Assembly (NCBI GenBank): GCA_002496565.1
Contig: DAKJ01000015.1
Span: 144,204 to 208,203, forward strand
DNA length: 64,000 nucleotides
Source of the DNA: Methanosarcina sp. UBA289
GTDB taxonomy: Archaea; Halobacteriota; Methanosarcinia; Methanosarcinales; Methanosarcinaceae
Reading direction: 5' to 3'
Below are positions 36,742-46,506 of the stretch, in pieces. The notes under the pieces were generated by a model. That model had not been told where the DNA came from and ran no database searches. It saw only the letters and a program-made list of their open reading frames with translations. Each line of letters starts with the position of its first letter. Positions within the stretch are counted from its first letter, which is position 1. The position numbers and the translations under genes were made by a program.

Positions 36742-37105
36742 CCTCAAAAGTTGATTATTAAACACAATATTTATATTTTTGAAATATTTTTTATAAATTC
36801 TTCTTCTTCTTCTTCTTATTATTATTATTATTCAATCTTTTCAAGTAAAAAGAAAACAATGTTTTGCTAACTCATAAAGTATTTTTTTAACCTCAAAAAT
36901 CATCCTGCTCAGGAAACTGATCGTTAGTCATTTGAACCATCTATAATGGAGAGAAACTGGCTCTCCATTATAGATGGTTATATTAATGTCGGAATCATAA
37001 TCACACATCTTGGGCAGACTTGCATCAGATTCTCATATTTTGTGTCAAAGTCTACCTAAAACTCATGCTTAAAACCAAATAATAGATAAATTGACTGGTT
37101 GCGCT
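36742..37105. other. Convergent spacer with microsatellite and long perfect hairpin
   Basis: Contains (ttc)6(tta)5 at 36798-36830 and a 19-bp perfect inverted repeat at 36935-36979. No gene. Confidence 0.7.
36935..36979. repeat. Perfect 19-bp inverted repeat with 7-nt loop
   Basis: The arm aaccatctataatggagag (36935-36953) and its exact complement (36961-36979) surround aaactgg. It sits between two converging genes, about 200 bp past the CcdA-like stop. It could be a bidirectional terminator, a tiny palindromic element or an RNA hairpin; no T-tract follows on either side. Confidence 0.85.
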
Positions 37106-37600
37106 TTAAACCCTTACTCCATTATCGGTTATCGTAATATCGCAGGTTCCGACAAAAATGGTATCGTGCATATCCACACCGTTTATGCTTTTTCTGGGCA
37201 TATCGTTTATTTCCACGGTACGATCAGTTATATGGATTTTCTTGTTTCCTACGTAAAAAGTTCCTGTCACTGCAATATACTGGTCTTCTGTAATTCTAGC
37301 ATTGAATATAACAGTACCGTCCTCTTTTCTTATCAGTGTGAGGCCGTTTCCTTTCTCGATTTCTCCCTGTGCATCAAAGTTTTCATTGATCTGGATAAAC
37401 TCGTTTTTATCTATTTTTGCTATGAGTTCGGAGTTCTCACCCCGGATCTCGGTTGACAGAATCAAGCTTTCATCGCAGTTTTCAAGAGTGAATAAAGGCG
37501 TTCTGTCTCCATTATTCCTATCAGGCTGATATGACAACCTATATACCGGATCTGCATACACATTCGATCCCAGAATTAACATATAATCATCACGAGTCAT
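37106..37600 (-). CDS. Hypothetical beta-rich protein
   Basis: Protein of 164 residues, not recognised. There is no signal peptide or membrane helix. Alternating patterns such as NGLTLIRKEDGTVIFNARIT and YIAVTGTFYVGNKKIHITDR suggest an all-beta fold. The C-terminus (INGVDMHDTIFVGTCDITIT) loosely resembles the end of the small protein at 39694. aggag 8 nt before the ATG supports expression. Confidence 0.65.
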   Translation of the reverse strand: MTRDDYMLILGSNVYADPVYRLSYQPDRNNGDRTPLFTLENCDESLILSTEIRGENSELIAKIDKNEFIQINENFDAQGEIEKGNGLTLIRKEDGTVIFNARITEDQYIAVTGTFYVGNKKIHITDRTVEINDMPRKSINGVDMHDTIFVGTCDITITDNGVRV

Positions 37601-38051
37601 ACGGTTTTCTCCTGTATATTTTTTAATGTGTGAGAATGTCTACAAATTGTTCTTTGTAACTATATAAAATCTACTTTATATATACAAACAATTATTTTTC
37701 AGTTAATAAATCCTTCTTAATGATACAAAAGCTTCCTAATATTTATACAAGACAGTTTTTTATATTTTCCTTTCTATAAAGAAGATTAAACTAACAGTGA
37801 AAAAGAAAGTATATTGCTAGATTACAGACTTGATCTTCCCTGCAAGATGTTCGTCATTAAGTTTCAAAGAGCTGACATTTTTGATTTCTCTATTCCTATC
37901 GGAAAATTTGGGGAGATTTTGTAGGTTGATGCAGGCAAAATAGGTACAAATAAAATTAAAAAGAGATTCGAAATCTAAGAGAAAGCTAAAAAGCCAGTTC
38001 TTAATAAGTGAACAGTATCTCTTATCTGGTTTCTATATAACCCTTGAATAA
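37601..38051. other. Spacer
   Basis: AT-rich. It holds the promoter of the leftward gene at 37600 and nothing else recognisable. Confidence 0.45.
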
Positions 38052-38228
38052 TCAGGTTTTGCCTGTTCCATCACAGTTGATGCAGTTATTAGCTCCATTT
38101 CCCAAGCAAAATAAACATTCTTCCCACTCCATTTCTCCTTCAACTTCTTTCCATTTCCCACCTTCGCCGTCACAATTCAAACACCTGTCTCTGCCACTAC
38201 CGCCACAATTACGGCATATATCATTCAT
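38052..38228 (-). CDS. 58-residue DnaJ-type zinc-finger protein
   Basis: The frame reads MNDICRNCGGSGRDRCLNCD, a short Glu/Trp linker, then ECLFCLGNGANNCINCDGTG and KT. It has four CxxCxGxG-type repeats, the cysteine-rich domain of DnaJ that forms two zinc sites, with no J domain. A gggggtg Shine-Dalgarno lies about 6 nt before the ATG at 38228. Eight regularly spaced cysteines make coding almost certain despite the length. Similar free-standing mini-proteins may act as thiol or chaperone accessory factors (inference). Confidence 0.85.
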   Translation of the reverse strand: MNDICRNCGGSGRDRCLNCDGEGGKWKEVEGEMEWEECLFCLGNGANNCINCDGTGKT

Positions 38229-38706
38229 AATTGCACCCCCAAACTTTTTGCGTAAGTATTAGTGTATGATAAAATACACCTTAATTTGACTGGCAAGCCA
38301 GACACGTTAATAAACAGTTAAACTTTATCTCTACGGATTCTAATTTCTGCGTAAGCGTTGAAAAACTGTGATTATTTTTATAATAGATGCTCTATACTAA
38401 AACAGTTTTGAAACAATGTTTCTAATACCAGATTTCAAGTTCACACGATACTATTAAGTAAATCTATTACTTCATGAAAATCTATTGTTCCAGATTTCTT
38501 TGGAGACAAAAAATTACATTACTTTTAGAAAATGGTCCTTTCTATAGGAATTTACTATAACATTAAGTGCAAATCCATAACTTACGTAGCTTAATTAAAA
38601 TTAAATCGAGTCAGGCGTGTAGAGCTAATAGACATACAGTCCGACAGGTCAGGAGAATCAAAGGTTCCAGCAGGATTAATTGAACTATCGGTACTTTAAG
38701 TTTAAT
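38229..38706. other. Spacer
   Basis: AT-rich, with no supported ORF. It includes the promoter of the zinc-finger mini-protein. Confidence 0.45.
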
Positions 38707-39039
38707 TCAGCAAAACTGTGCCCAGTATCTGTGTGCTTTGACGTAACCTCCCCAGAGTACGAAATCATTCAATTCTTCAAAATCTACTTCTACTGAGTTT
38801 AAATATATCTTATTCTGAAAAGCTGAAAAATCCATCTCGTACTTTTTCTTCATCTCGGTTATTTTTTTGTCGTAATAATAGGTTTTTTGTTCAGCTTTGT
38901 TGTGCACAAACCCATGTAAAGCTTTTTGTTCTTCCTTGTATAATGCGATTTTAGCCCTACTATCTATAGACTCAAGGAGTTTTCCAGGCACTTTTACATG
39001 CTGATTGTATTCAACTATGTCTCCCACATTACCACCCAT
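38707..39039 (-). CDS. Small coiled/helical hypothetical protein (antitoxin-like?)
   Basis: Protein of 110 residues from an ATG at 39039, or 106 from a GTG at 39027 preceded by ggtggt. It starts with a beta-like strand (IVEYNQHVKVPGKLLESIDS), continues with a long charged helix and ends with KKKYEMDFSAFQNK and DFVLWGGYVKAHRYW. That organisation recalls small archaeal antitoxin-like proteins with a C-terminal acidic/aromatic helix, but no toxin gene is adjacent. The function is unassigned. Confidence 0.6.
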   Translation of the reverse strand: MGGNVGDIVEYNQHVKVPGKLLESIDSRAKIALYKEEQKALHGFVHNKAEQKTYYYDKKITEMKKKYEMDFSAFQNKIYLNSVEVDFEELNDFVLWGGYVKAHRYWAQFC

Positions 39040-39693
39040 TCTTATTCTGTCCCTTCGGCTTTAAATTTATTTGTATACTTTCCAACTTTTTTAAGTGAAG
39101 CTTTCAGAAATTTAACAAATATAAATATAGATATCTGGAAATATCCCTTATTTTTACCAAACATCCACATATTTCATATACTGTTACATATTAAATTTAT
39201 GTCTTTAAAAATTTATAAAGTTTATGGAGTAAATTGGAGGTAATTGGAAATCTGACACTTGGTTTAAATCAAGTAACGATATATTAATGACTAGAAACAT
39301 CTCGTGATTCAGTATAAGAGAATGAATAATGTTAGCTCACGAGTAAAATCTACCAAAACAGGAATTGAAATTAATCTCTAAGATAAAATGTAGTCGGTAA
39401 GTATTCTTTTTATCTCAAATAAAGTCTAATTGGAAAGCTAAAATCCTTAATGAGAGATTACAATGCTAAATTTGAATTTTTATTTCAGTAACTTTAATAA
39501 TAATCAAAATTTAAAGAGATAAAACTTATATCATTGTGGCTTATTGCTGTTATAGATGCTGTTGTAAATCCTATTATTATTAATAAAAACAATTATTATA
39601 TACTTGAAATGGAGCAGTATCAAAAGCGAAACCCTATTCATGAAGTTGAAAAATTAAATCCTATAACTAAATTTATTAAAAAATGTGATCCCT
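39040..39693. other. 0.65-kb AT-rich spacer
   Basis: No coding signal was recognised on either strand. Confidence 0.45.
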
Positions 39694-39981
39694 ATGCCTA
39701 GAAAATATGCTAACAAAACAACCCACTTTATTCTCCATGACGATGGTACATTCGATGTTTATATGAATAAAAAGTTCAAAGAATGTGGACTTTATGAGGA
39801 AACCCTAGATACTGTAATATTAAACTACTTCAAACACTCCTCGATATTCCAAAAGGAGGAAGGATGCTTAATTTCTGAAAATTGCAGAATTTGGATAGAG
39901 GACAGAATAATTAATGTGCCAGGTGGCATCCTAAATAACGGAGTGTTCATAGCTAATTGTGATGACGAGGTACTATCCTAA
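39694..39981 (+). CDS. Hypothetical small protein
   Basis: Protein of 95 residues (ATG at 39694; an in-frame GTG lies at 39685). It is not recognised. FILHDDGTFDVYMNKKFKEC and CRIWIEDRIINVPGGILNNG suggest a compact beta-rich domain. Its C-terminus shares a GV-x5-IF/VFIxxCD pattern with the protein at 37106. No clear Shine-Dalgarno. Confidence 0.5.
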   Translation: MPRKYANKTTHFILHDDGTFDVYMNKKFKECGLYEETLDTVILNYFKHSSIFQKEEGCLISENCRIWIEDRIINVPGGILNNGVFIANCDDEVLS

Positions 39982-40413
39982 AAGATTGAAGTTTGTGCCA
40001 TTGAGTGAAAACTGACGGAAATTATTTGGATTCGAAGGAATCCATTTCTCGGAATTTTTTGTCTAACTAGAACAAGAGAAACTTTCTATATAATCTCATA
40101 TTTTTCTATTTTATATATCGCACATTTCAATTAGTAAACTCTAATTTGGAATTAAGTAATGAAACTCAGTATATACATTAAATATTATTCTCAGTCCTCA
40201 TTCTGATTCAAAATCCAGATCCATTAAATCAAGAATTGGAACAAATGGAAAGACTTATTTTATCTGTAGCTATCATTATCTTTCGATGGATTCTGCGACT
40301 GCGATGGTAGATCTTTTGTGATTAAGCTGGAGTTGAACCTTATTTATTACACGTGGCCTTATTATGGGAGTATTATAAAGACTGTTTAAATAAATCCTCT
40401 TTGAGCAATAAGT
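39982..40413. other. Spacer upstream of the acyltransferase gene
   Basis: AT-rich. attataaag at about 40371 is a plausible TATA box for the acyltransferase gene. Nothing else was seen. Confidence 0.45.
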
Positions 40414-41643
40414 ATGACCGACAAGATCAACTATCTTGATGGACTACGCGGTATAGCTGCGATTAATGTTATGATAATGCACTTCTTCATCTTATTAGTC
40501 CCGGCAATAATCTATAGTGATCGGATGCCCTCACATTTTGGGGGCCTTGAACAGCTTTTTTCGAGTACACCCCTGGGATTAATTGGAGCCGGGAACTTTT
40601 CGGTCTGCATCTTCTTTGTTCTCAGTGGCTACGTATTAACCTATAAATATTTTAGAACGAAGGACAAAAAAATAATTATAAGCGGTGCTGTACGTCGATA
40701 TATAAGATTGTTTGTTCCTGTATTCGCAGCGATTATTTTAGCATTCTTATTAGCATCAACCGGAGTATTTCATTATTATATTGAAACTGTAATGATTTCC
40801 GGAAATAATAATTATGCCAACTACTGGACCTTTACACCAGACATTGTCGACGCGGTTAAGCAGGCGATTTGGGGATCGTTTTTTGCAGGTGAAGATACCT
40901 ATAATCCGGTTTTGTGGACAATGACAATAGAATTTTATGGGTCGATGCTTGTTTTCGCAATGGCCTTACTGTTCGGAGTACAACGTACCCGCTGGACATT
41001 CTACCTTGCAGCAGCCGTGCTTTTCTTCAATTCCTACTATTTTGCCTTTGTAATTGGAATGGTACTCGCCGACACTTTCAACAGTAAGACGTCGGTGTTT
41101 AAAACAGATAATAAAATAATATTGTCTATTCTACTGATTTCAGGGTTGTTTCTCGGATCATATCCTGTAGGCACTGTGACAAACGATTCGCTATATGGTT
41201 TCCTCAATAACGGCCTCTTCCAAACACCAAAGCTGACCTATCATATTCTGGGCGCCGGCATGATAATGTATGTTTTATTGAACAGCCGATGGCTACAAAA
41301 CATTTTTTCTTCCTCAGTGCCGGTATTTCTCGGAAAAATATCTTACTCTCTGTATCTGATACATTTTCTAGTAATAAGCAGCTTCACCTGCGCACTGTTC
41401 CTCTTCCTTCATTCAGTATTTCAATATGGGACAGCTGTTTTAATTTCATGTTTCTTGTCTGTATTATTAATCATACCCTTGAGCTACCTGTTTTACAAGT
41501 ATGTTGACATGGTGGGTGTAAGAATATCTAAGATCTTTTACAATCGGATGGTCGATCCGTTCATATCCAGCGGTACAAGGTATATAAAGCAAAAAACTAT
41601 ATCAAGCGCGATTTTTACAATATATGATAAATTACTCAAATAA
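40414..41643 (+). CDS. Acyltransferase-3 family membrane protein
   Basis: Integral membrane protein of 409 residues with about ten hydrophobic helices. The family's N-terminal motif is NYLDGLRGIAAINVMIMHFF (catalytic His in the MHFF region) and the helix-8 signature is LGKISYSLYLIHF. Such enzymes O-acylate sugars, lipids or surface polymers; the substrate is unknown. It is isolated, with no glycosyltransferases nearby. No Shine-Dalgarno was recognised. Confidence 0.88.
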   Translation: MTDKINYLDGLRGIAAINVMIMHFFILLVPAIIYSDRMPSHFGGLEQLFSSTPLGLIGAGNFSVCIFFVLSGYVLTYKYFRTKDKKIIISGAVRRYIRLFVPVFAAIILAFLLASTGVFHYYIETVMISGNNNYANYWTFTPDIVDAVKQAIWGSFFAGEDTYNPVLWTMTIEFYGSMLVFAMALLFGVQRTRWTFYLAAAVLFFNSYYFAFVIGMVLADTFNSKTSVFKTDNKIILSILLISGLFLGSYPVGTVTNDSLYGFLNNGLFQTPKLTYHILGAGMIMYVLLNSRWLQNIFSSSVPVFLGKISYSLYLIHFLVISSFTCALFLFLHSVFQYGTAVLISCFLSVLLIIPLSYLFYKYVDMVGVRISKIFYNRMVDPFISSGTRYIKQKTISSAIFTIYDKLLK

Positions 41644-42076
41644 TTATTTTATTTTTCTTATATAATTACCTTAAATTATTTTTATTCAAATTAAATTGCT
41701 GATATTTCAAAATCATATATTGCTTTTTGATGGAATACCACGTGCTTATTAGCATGAGATTTACAAGGTTAATTTAAATCAGTAGTGAAGCAATAAACTA
41801 TCTGTGCATACTAATTTTAGTAAGTTTTACTGTACTTGCCCTTAACATTTGACATTATGTATAATAAAAATATTAAATAAAAATTCTGTCAAAAGTATCA
41901 TATATAAGGACTTTGATATCACATTTAGTAAGTATAGCAAATACTTGACATATTTCTCGGGGTTTATTTTTTGAAATCTTCCTTCTAACACGTGCAAATT
42001 TCTCGAGAAAAATTAGAAATTAGAAAGCATGGTGAGTATGAAAATATAATAGGGAAAAGAATTTGAGGTGTAAAAT
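41644..42076. other. Spacer
   Basis: AT-rich, no gene. It ends with gaggtg, the Shine-Dalgarno of the secreted protein gene. Confidence 0.45.
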
Positions 42077-42475
42077 ATGTTAAAAAATCGGCTTATAATA
42101 GCAGGTTTAATGATATGTTTAATCCTGGCAGCGGTTCCATCGGTCTTGAGTGCTGCATCTTCTCAAGATAAGGGAGTGGCTCTGGGCTCAGGCGGTCAGC
42201 AGTCAACAGCTCCAGCCACATTGGGAAAATCAATGTCCACAACAGCTGTGACCAGCAACGTAGCAACAGAGTACTGGCTTGAACTGAAGGCATATCCTGC
42301 CTCCAACGCGAGAGCTCTTTGGCTCTATGTAGGTAATGACTGGAGATATTTATCCAACCCATCCAGCAATATTGAAACTTCTGTACAAAATGCATTTGCT
42401 AACCCTGACGAATTCCAGGTTAAGGTCTGGTACTCTGGACAGAAGATTGTCGGATTAGTAGTCATGACTAAATAA
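42077..42475 (+). CDS. Small secreted protein
   Basis: Protein of 132 residues. The signal peptide is MLKNRLIIAGLMICLILAAV, with cleavage near SVLSAASS. A Ser/Thr/Gly-rich linker (28-62) precedes a compact domain, YWLELKAYPASNARALWLYV and FQVKVWYSGQKIVGLVVM, of unknown family. It is probably extracellular. A strong gaggtg lies 8 nt before the ATG, and a terminator-like hairpin follows. Confidence 0.7.
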   Translation: MLKNRLIIAGLMICLILAAVPSVLSAASSQDKGVALGSGGQQSTAPATLGKSMSTTAVTSNVATEYWLELKAYPASNARALWLYVGNDWRYLSNPSSNIETSVQNAFANPDEFQVKVWYSGQKIVGLVVMTK

Positions 42476-42567
42476 TTGTAAGCAAGGATAGATTTTTAAG
42501 TTGCATTAAAAACAGATGCGTAAAATCCGTTTGCAGATTATAGCCTTTCTAATTTTAGGGCTTAAGT

Positions 42568-42600
42568 AGTTGCTGGCTTTGCAGGCAACTTTTAATTTTT
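42568..42600 (+). terminator. Terminator of the secreted protein gene
   Basis: agttgc at 42568-42573 and gcaact at 42585-42590 form a stem, followed at once by tttaatttttttaaatttt. Classic hairpin plus T-tract. Confidence 0.55.
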
Positions 42601-42776
42601 TTAAATTTTAACACGGAGGATTTTTGGGTTTTTATAAATAGAGTAAGAGGGTTTCTTGTAATTTTTTCAGCAGATAACTTGTTTTTCTTGATATTTTCCT
42701 GAATGCGATTTTGCTGTCTTATTCCTCTTATTCCACATATCAAGGGGTAATCGTTTTTTATTTAAAGGAGTTTCAC

Positions 42777-45392
42777 TTAAACTCCCTTAAAATAATGCCC
42801 TGTAGTATACTCAACCCCTCTTGCAGGCTTCAGCCTGGTTTCTTTTCCTGCAAGAGCTTCTTTGTATGCCTTTATGATCTCTTTTATCTCGATCTGATTA
42901 TTGAAGGAAAGATCAAGTCGAAGCACATCCACACCGTAATCTTTCAGGTTTTTAACATATTTCAGCATATCAAGCACTTTTGAATTGTAAATAAGGGTCC
43001 GGGTCCCCAGACGCTCTACCGGAAACTCGGAATCTTCCTGGTCAATGAGAAGTACCTCGCTGTCCTTTCTTACAATTCTTCTGTCAATAAGGGGCTTTAA
43101 AAGATCATTTTCCGTAATGAGCATAAGTTCTCTACCGTAAACGAAAATTTCGGTCTGTCCTGAGCTCTTGCAGGTTTGGATTGCCTCACAGATGTTTTTT
43201 ATCTCACTTAGGTTCAGTTCACTTGAAAGGGTTGCTCGATACGCTCCTGCCTGATAGAGAGTACTGGCTGTAAAAGCGTTGAAAATATTGAACTCCTTTC
43301 CTGCGGCAAAAGGTATGGAAAGCTCTTTTGCAAGCTGTACGACCCCAAAATCGGAACAGGCTATCCCGAAGCCTGCGGTTTTTACTTTTTCCAGCAGGGG
43401 TTTGAGTTTATCCAGTTCATGATCATGATTTATCAGGGGAACCCTGAAAACGAGTTCAACCTTTTCGGCTTTCAAATCTTCAAGTTTTTCCGTATTTTCA
43501 GGCGCGGTCAGCTCTTCAAACTTTGAAACCGGAACATAAATTATATCTGCGCCGGCAAATGCAGCCTCAAAGAGAGAGGAACTTTCATTTACTTCAACGC
43601 TAAGAAGTAGCCGTTTTGAAGATGAGTTTCTGCCCCTGGTCTCAATGGGAGCCTCACTGAGGGTCTTATTGAATGTCTCACTGACGGCCGGAGCATGCTC
43701 AATTTCATCAATCGCTTTGCTGCTGCGGCTTTCAGAATTGCACAGGCAATTGAAATCTGCAAGATCCGGGTGTTTTTGCTCTTTCTTATCTCCAATGAGG
43801 ATTTTTTCCAGCAGGAGGTCTGCAGCCTTTCTCCTTGCGTTCTTCAGCACACCGACCGGAATGAAAATGTTTTCATCCGCTTCAATTTCGACAGAACTAG
43901 CCTCAAAAGAGGTGTCTCCAAGGCTTTCCATTGCTTTTCTTATCTGCCCAACCGTGGTAGGGTTTTTCTCGGCTTCCTGGACAATGTAATCATCCGTGAA
44001 TTCCGCAGTAGCCTTCTCCCTACTTTTCCCGGAGTCTCTGAGCTTTTTACTTTCTTCTTCAATTATAACCGAAAACTGCTCTCCTTTTCTGGCTCTTACT
44101 TTCAGGCTTACAGGAAGCGTTTTCAGTTTTGTTTTTTGAAGAGTATCGAGGAGCCTCGTGTCTGTTGTGAGATAAAGCTCGTCGCCTCTCTGGACTGCTC
44201 TTCCGGTCTTCGAGCTGATTTCAAGCCCTACTTTTTCACCTTTTTTTGCATTTTTTATATGATCGCCTGAAATCGTGATTATGCCTGTAACTGCTGAGCC
44301 AAGCATTCTCTCTCGCGTGAAAATACTTATACCGTCTTTTACCTGGATGTCTTCATTCAGCCGAACTGTAAGTTTCGTATTCCCTTTTGAGCGAGAGATG
44401 TCAAGGACTTTTCCAAGGAATGCCCCGTAGTTTGAGCTGTATTTGGGATGGGATACGCCTTTTTCTCCGAGTATGAAACCTCTTGTAAAACCCCTGTAAA
44501 ATAGTTTTGCAAGCTCGGCTTCCCTTGCTTTAAGTTCCTCTTTTGTCGTGTTCTCTCCCAGGCCGCAGATGCCTTCTACTGCAGCTTTATAGGCAGCGGC
44601 ACTTGCAGTAATGTACTCGGGCTTTTTCATCCGGCCTTCAATTTTAAGGCTTACAACCCCGGTTTTTATGATTTCCTCAAGCCCTGTGAGAGTGGAAAGT
44701 TCGGCACAGCTTATGGGATAACTGCCACCGATATGCCTATCGTCAACCTCCCTGCCATTTACCACGAATCTGTACCGGCGTCGACAGGGTTGGGCACAGG
44801 CTCCCCGGTTTGCGCTTCTGCCATGCAGGAAACTGCTGAAAAGACATTTGCCAGAATAGGAGTAGCAAAGGGCCCCATGGACGAAAACCTCAATTTCCGC
44901 GTTTGAGTGATCCACGATATCTTTTACCTCAGCCGCGGTAAGTTCCCTTGAGACTATAACTCTTTTTGCTCCCAGGCCTGATAAAAAATCGACTCCTCCT
45001 TTATTATGGATAGTCATCTGGGTGCTTGCGTGAAGCTCCAGGTCCGGATAGATCTCCTTTAAAAGCTTGAGGAGCCCCAAATCCTGAAAAATAACCGCAT
45101 CAATTCCGGCTGCATATGAACAATCTACTATCTCAAGCGCGTGCTGCAGCTCTTTTTGCTTGATCGGAATATTGAGAGCCAAGTAAACTAAAACTCCATG
45201 CGAGTGGGCCAGTTTCACGGCTGCATCAAGGTTATCAAGAGTGAAATTCTTTGCACCCTGGCGGGCATTAAATTCGCCGACTCCAAGATATACAGCATCA
45301 GCTCCCCCTCGAATTGCAGCAAGCAGGGCCTCTTCGTCACCTACGGGAGCCAGGACTTCAGGTGAAGTACAGGTAATATTTTTAGTAGACAT
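42777..45392 (-). CDS. U32 peptidase-family protein (RlhA-like, two-part)
   Basis: Protein of 871 residues. The N-terminal PrtC-like TIM-barrel begins PEVLAPVGDEEALLAAIRGG and contains the family signature EVFVHGALCYSYSGKCLFSS plus a second cysteine pair in GACAQPCRRRY, the four-Cys pattern of U32 proteins. Bacterial relatives such as RlhA hydroxylate 23S rRNA and likely bind an Fe-S cluster rather than acting as proteases. Middle and C-terminal DUF3656-like and second barrel-like regions follow. The length is normal for the long archaeal/bacterial form. The Shine-Dalgarno is weak. Confidence 0.88.
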   Translation of the reverse strand: MSTKNITCTSPEVLAPVGDEEALLAAIRGGADAVYLGVGEFNARQGAKNFTLDNLDAAVKLAHSHGVLVYLALNIPIKQKELQHALEIVDCSYAAGIDAVIFQDLGLLKLLKEIYPDLELHASTQMTIHNKGGVDFLSGLGAKRVIVSRELTAAEVKDIVDHSNAEIEVFVHGALCYSYSGKCLFSSFLHGRSANRGACAQPCRRRYRFVVNGREVDDRHIGGSYPISCAELSTLTGLEEIIKTGVVSLKIEGRMKKPEYITASAAAYKAAVEGICGLGENTTKEELKAREAELAKLFYRGFTRGFILGEKGVSHPKYSSNYGAFLGKVLDISRSKGNTKLTVRLNEDIQVKDGISIFTRERMLGSAVTGIITISGDHIKNAKKGEKVGLEISSKTGRAVQRGDELYLTTDTRLLDTLQKTKLKTLPVSLKVRARKGEQFSVIIEEESKKLRDSGKSREKATAEFTDDYIVQEAEKNPTTVGQIRKAMESLGDTSFEASSVEIEADENIFIPVGVLKNARRKAADLLLEKILIGDKKEQKHPDLADFNCLCNSESRSSKAIDEIEHAPAVSETFNKTLSEAPIETRGRNSSSKRLLLSVEVNESSSLFEAAFAGADIIYVPVSKFEELTAPENTEKLEDLKAEKVELVFRVPLINHDHELDKLKPLLEKVKTAGFGIACSDFGVVQLAKELSIPFAAGKEFNIFNAFTASTLYQAGAYRATLSSELNLSEIKNICEAIQTCKSSGQTEIFVYGRELMLITENDLLKPLIDRRIVRKDSEVLLIDQEDSEFPVERLGTRTLIYNSKVLDMLKYVKNLKDYGVDVLRLDLSFNNQIEIKEIIKAYKEALAGKETRLKPARGVEYTTGHYFKGV

Positions 45393-46254
45393 TTTAGATC
45401 AGTTTCTTCTTTCCGGTGGCCGGAAGGTTTTTACAAGTTTCAAGATAAGGCTATGGAAATAATTTACATGAAAAGCTTAGCGGCTTGCTATGAAAATATA
45501 AGTATTGGTAATAATTATTAATTTAATAATTATAAAATTAATTATTAAGGTAGTCATTATCGGAAATAAGTTCAGTTCAATTTAAAACGGAAAGGTGTTT
45601 CTCACATAAAAAATGGATGGGTAAGCCCTTGATCTTTTTATTGTATAGAATACTTGTTGTAAATCCAAAAATTTTAAACTTGCTATTATAGTAAGATGAT
45701 TTTTTTTTAATCGATAGATGTTCAATTTCAGGCTTATTTCTGAGTATTTGTAAATTTAATAGCCCGTGAGCAAATTTAATGTTTTTCCAGAGTTTTTACC
45801 TGAAGCTGAACCATTTTATTCACGTTTTTAGCTTTAGATCTATCAATTAATGTTTTTGCATAAAATAGGGCTAGTTTATCTACTTAGGTGTTTTTAAGAC
45901 CCTCAATAATATAACCTGTTAAATTAAGAAAGAGTGAAAATCTATATATGCACATAAATATTCTTCCATTACATAATATTAGCTGTAATAATTAGCTGTA
46001 ATCAGATAACTATCTGAATCTGGTTTTACTTGCTTTGTTGCTGGTTGGACAGGATTCTTGGTTCGTTTGAATCCTCTTTTTCCCTTAGTAAACGGTGAAG
46101 CTTCGTAAAACGAATGAATGCTGCAGGAATGCACGCAAATTAACCCACAGATTATATGCAGTTACCAGTTCGGCATAGACAGACTAATTAATTTTGCAAC
46201 AAGGCAACTATAATTAAATCTGCGTATTTTCAGAAGCTTCATCCAGGATGAGTT
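45393..46254. other. 0.86-kb spacer with an operator-like site
   Basis: AT-rich. tctatatatg at 45941-45950 is a TATA box for the rightward operon; about 30 bp downstream lie two 12-bp direct repeats and a 16-bp palindrome (45978-46017). No gene. Confidence 0.6.
45978..46017. promoter_or_regulatory. Operator-like direct repeats and palindrome upstream of the MATE operon
   Basis: attagctgtaat occurs at 45978-45989 and again at 45991-46002, running directly into tcagata-ac-tatctga (46002-46017). The position just downstream of a TATA box is where archaeal repressors act. The regulator is unknown. Confidence 0.45.
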
Positions 46255-46506
46255 ATGACCCCACTTAAACTATTTGAGAGGATCAAATCTTACTACCTCG
46301 ATCCCTCAAGAATAGGTGAAATCTTAAGAAGATACAGATATTTACAGAAACACAATACAACTTACCTCTCTTTGAATAGGTTCTTCCACCTGGCAAGAGC
46401 AAAAATAGTCCCGGAGTTTCAAAATCAGGCCTCTAAAAAGCTGGTCTCTGAAAAGCTGGTCTCTGAAAAGCTGGCTTTAATACGTAAGGAGGGCCTGGAA
46501 TGGTAA
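46255..46506 (+). CDS. Small hypothetical protein overlapping the MATE gene
   Basis: Basic protein of 83 residues, not recognised, with no membrane helix (PLKLFERIKSYYLDPSRIGE and LRRYRYLQKHNTTYLSLNRF). The tail contains a tandem KLVSE repeat. An aggatga Shine-Dalgarno precedes the ATG. Its stop overlaps the MATE start by 7 nt (atggtaa), implying translational coupling; it could be a partner or regulator of the exporter (inference). Confidence 0.65.
   Translation: MTPLKLFERIKSYYLDPSRIGEILRRYRYLQKHNTTYLSLNRFFHLARAKIVPEFQNQASKKLVSEKLVSEKLALIRKEGLEW

Noticed and set aside
38044..38262. 72-codon plus-strand Pro/Ser-rich frame
   Set aside because: It is antisense to the cysteine-rich mini-protein, whose regular CxxCxGxG pattern is far more convincing.
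38998..39243. 81-codon hydrophobic plus-strand frame
   Set aside because: It overlaps the 5' end of the minus-strand gene at 38707-39039 and its Phe/Ile/Leu-rich look is what AT-rich non-coding DNA gives.
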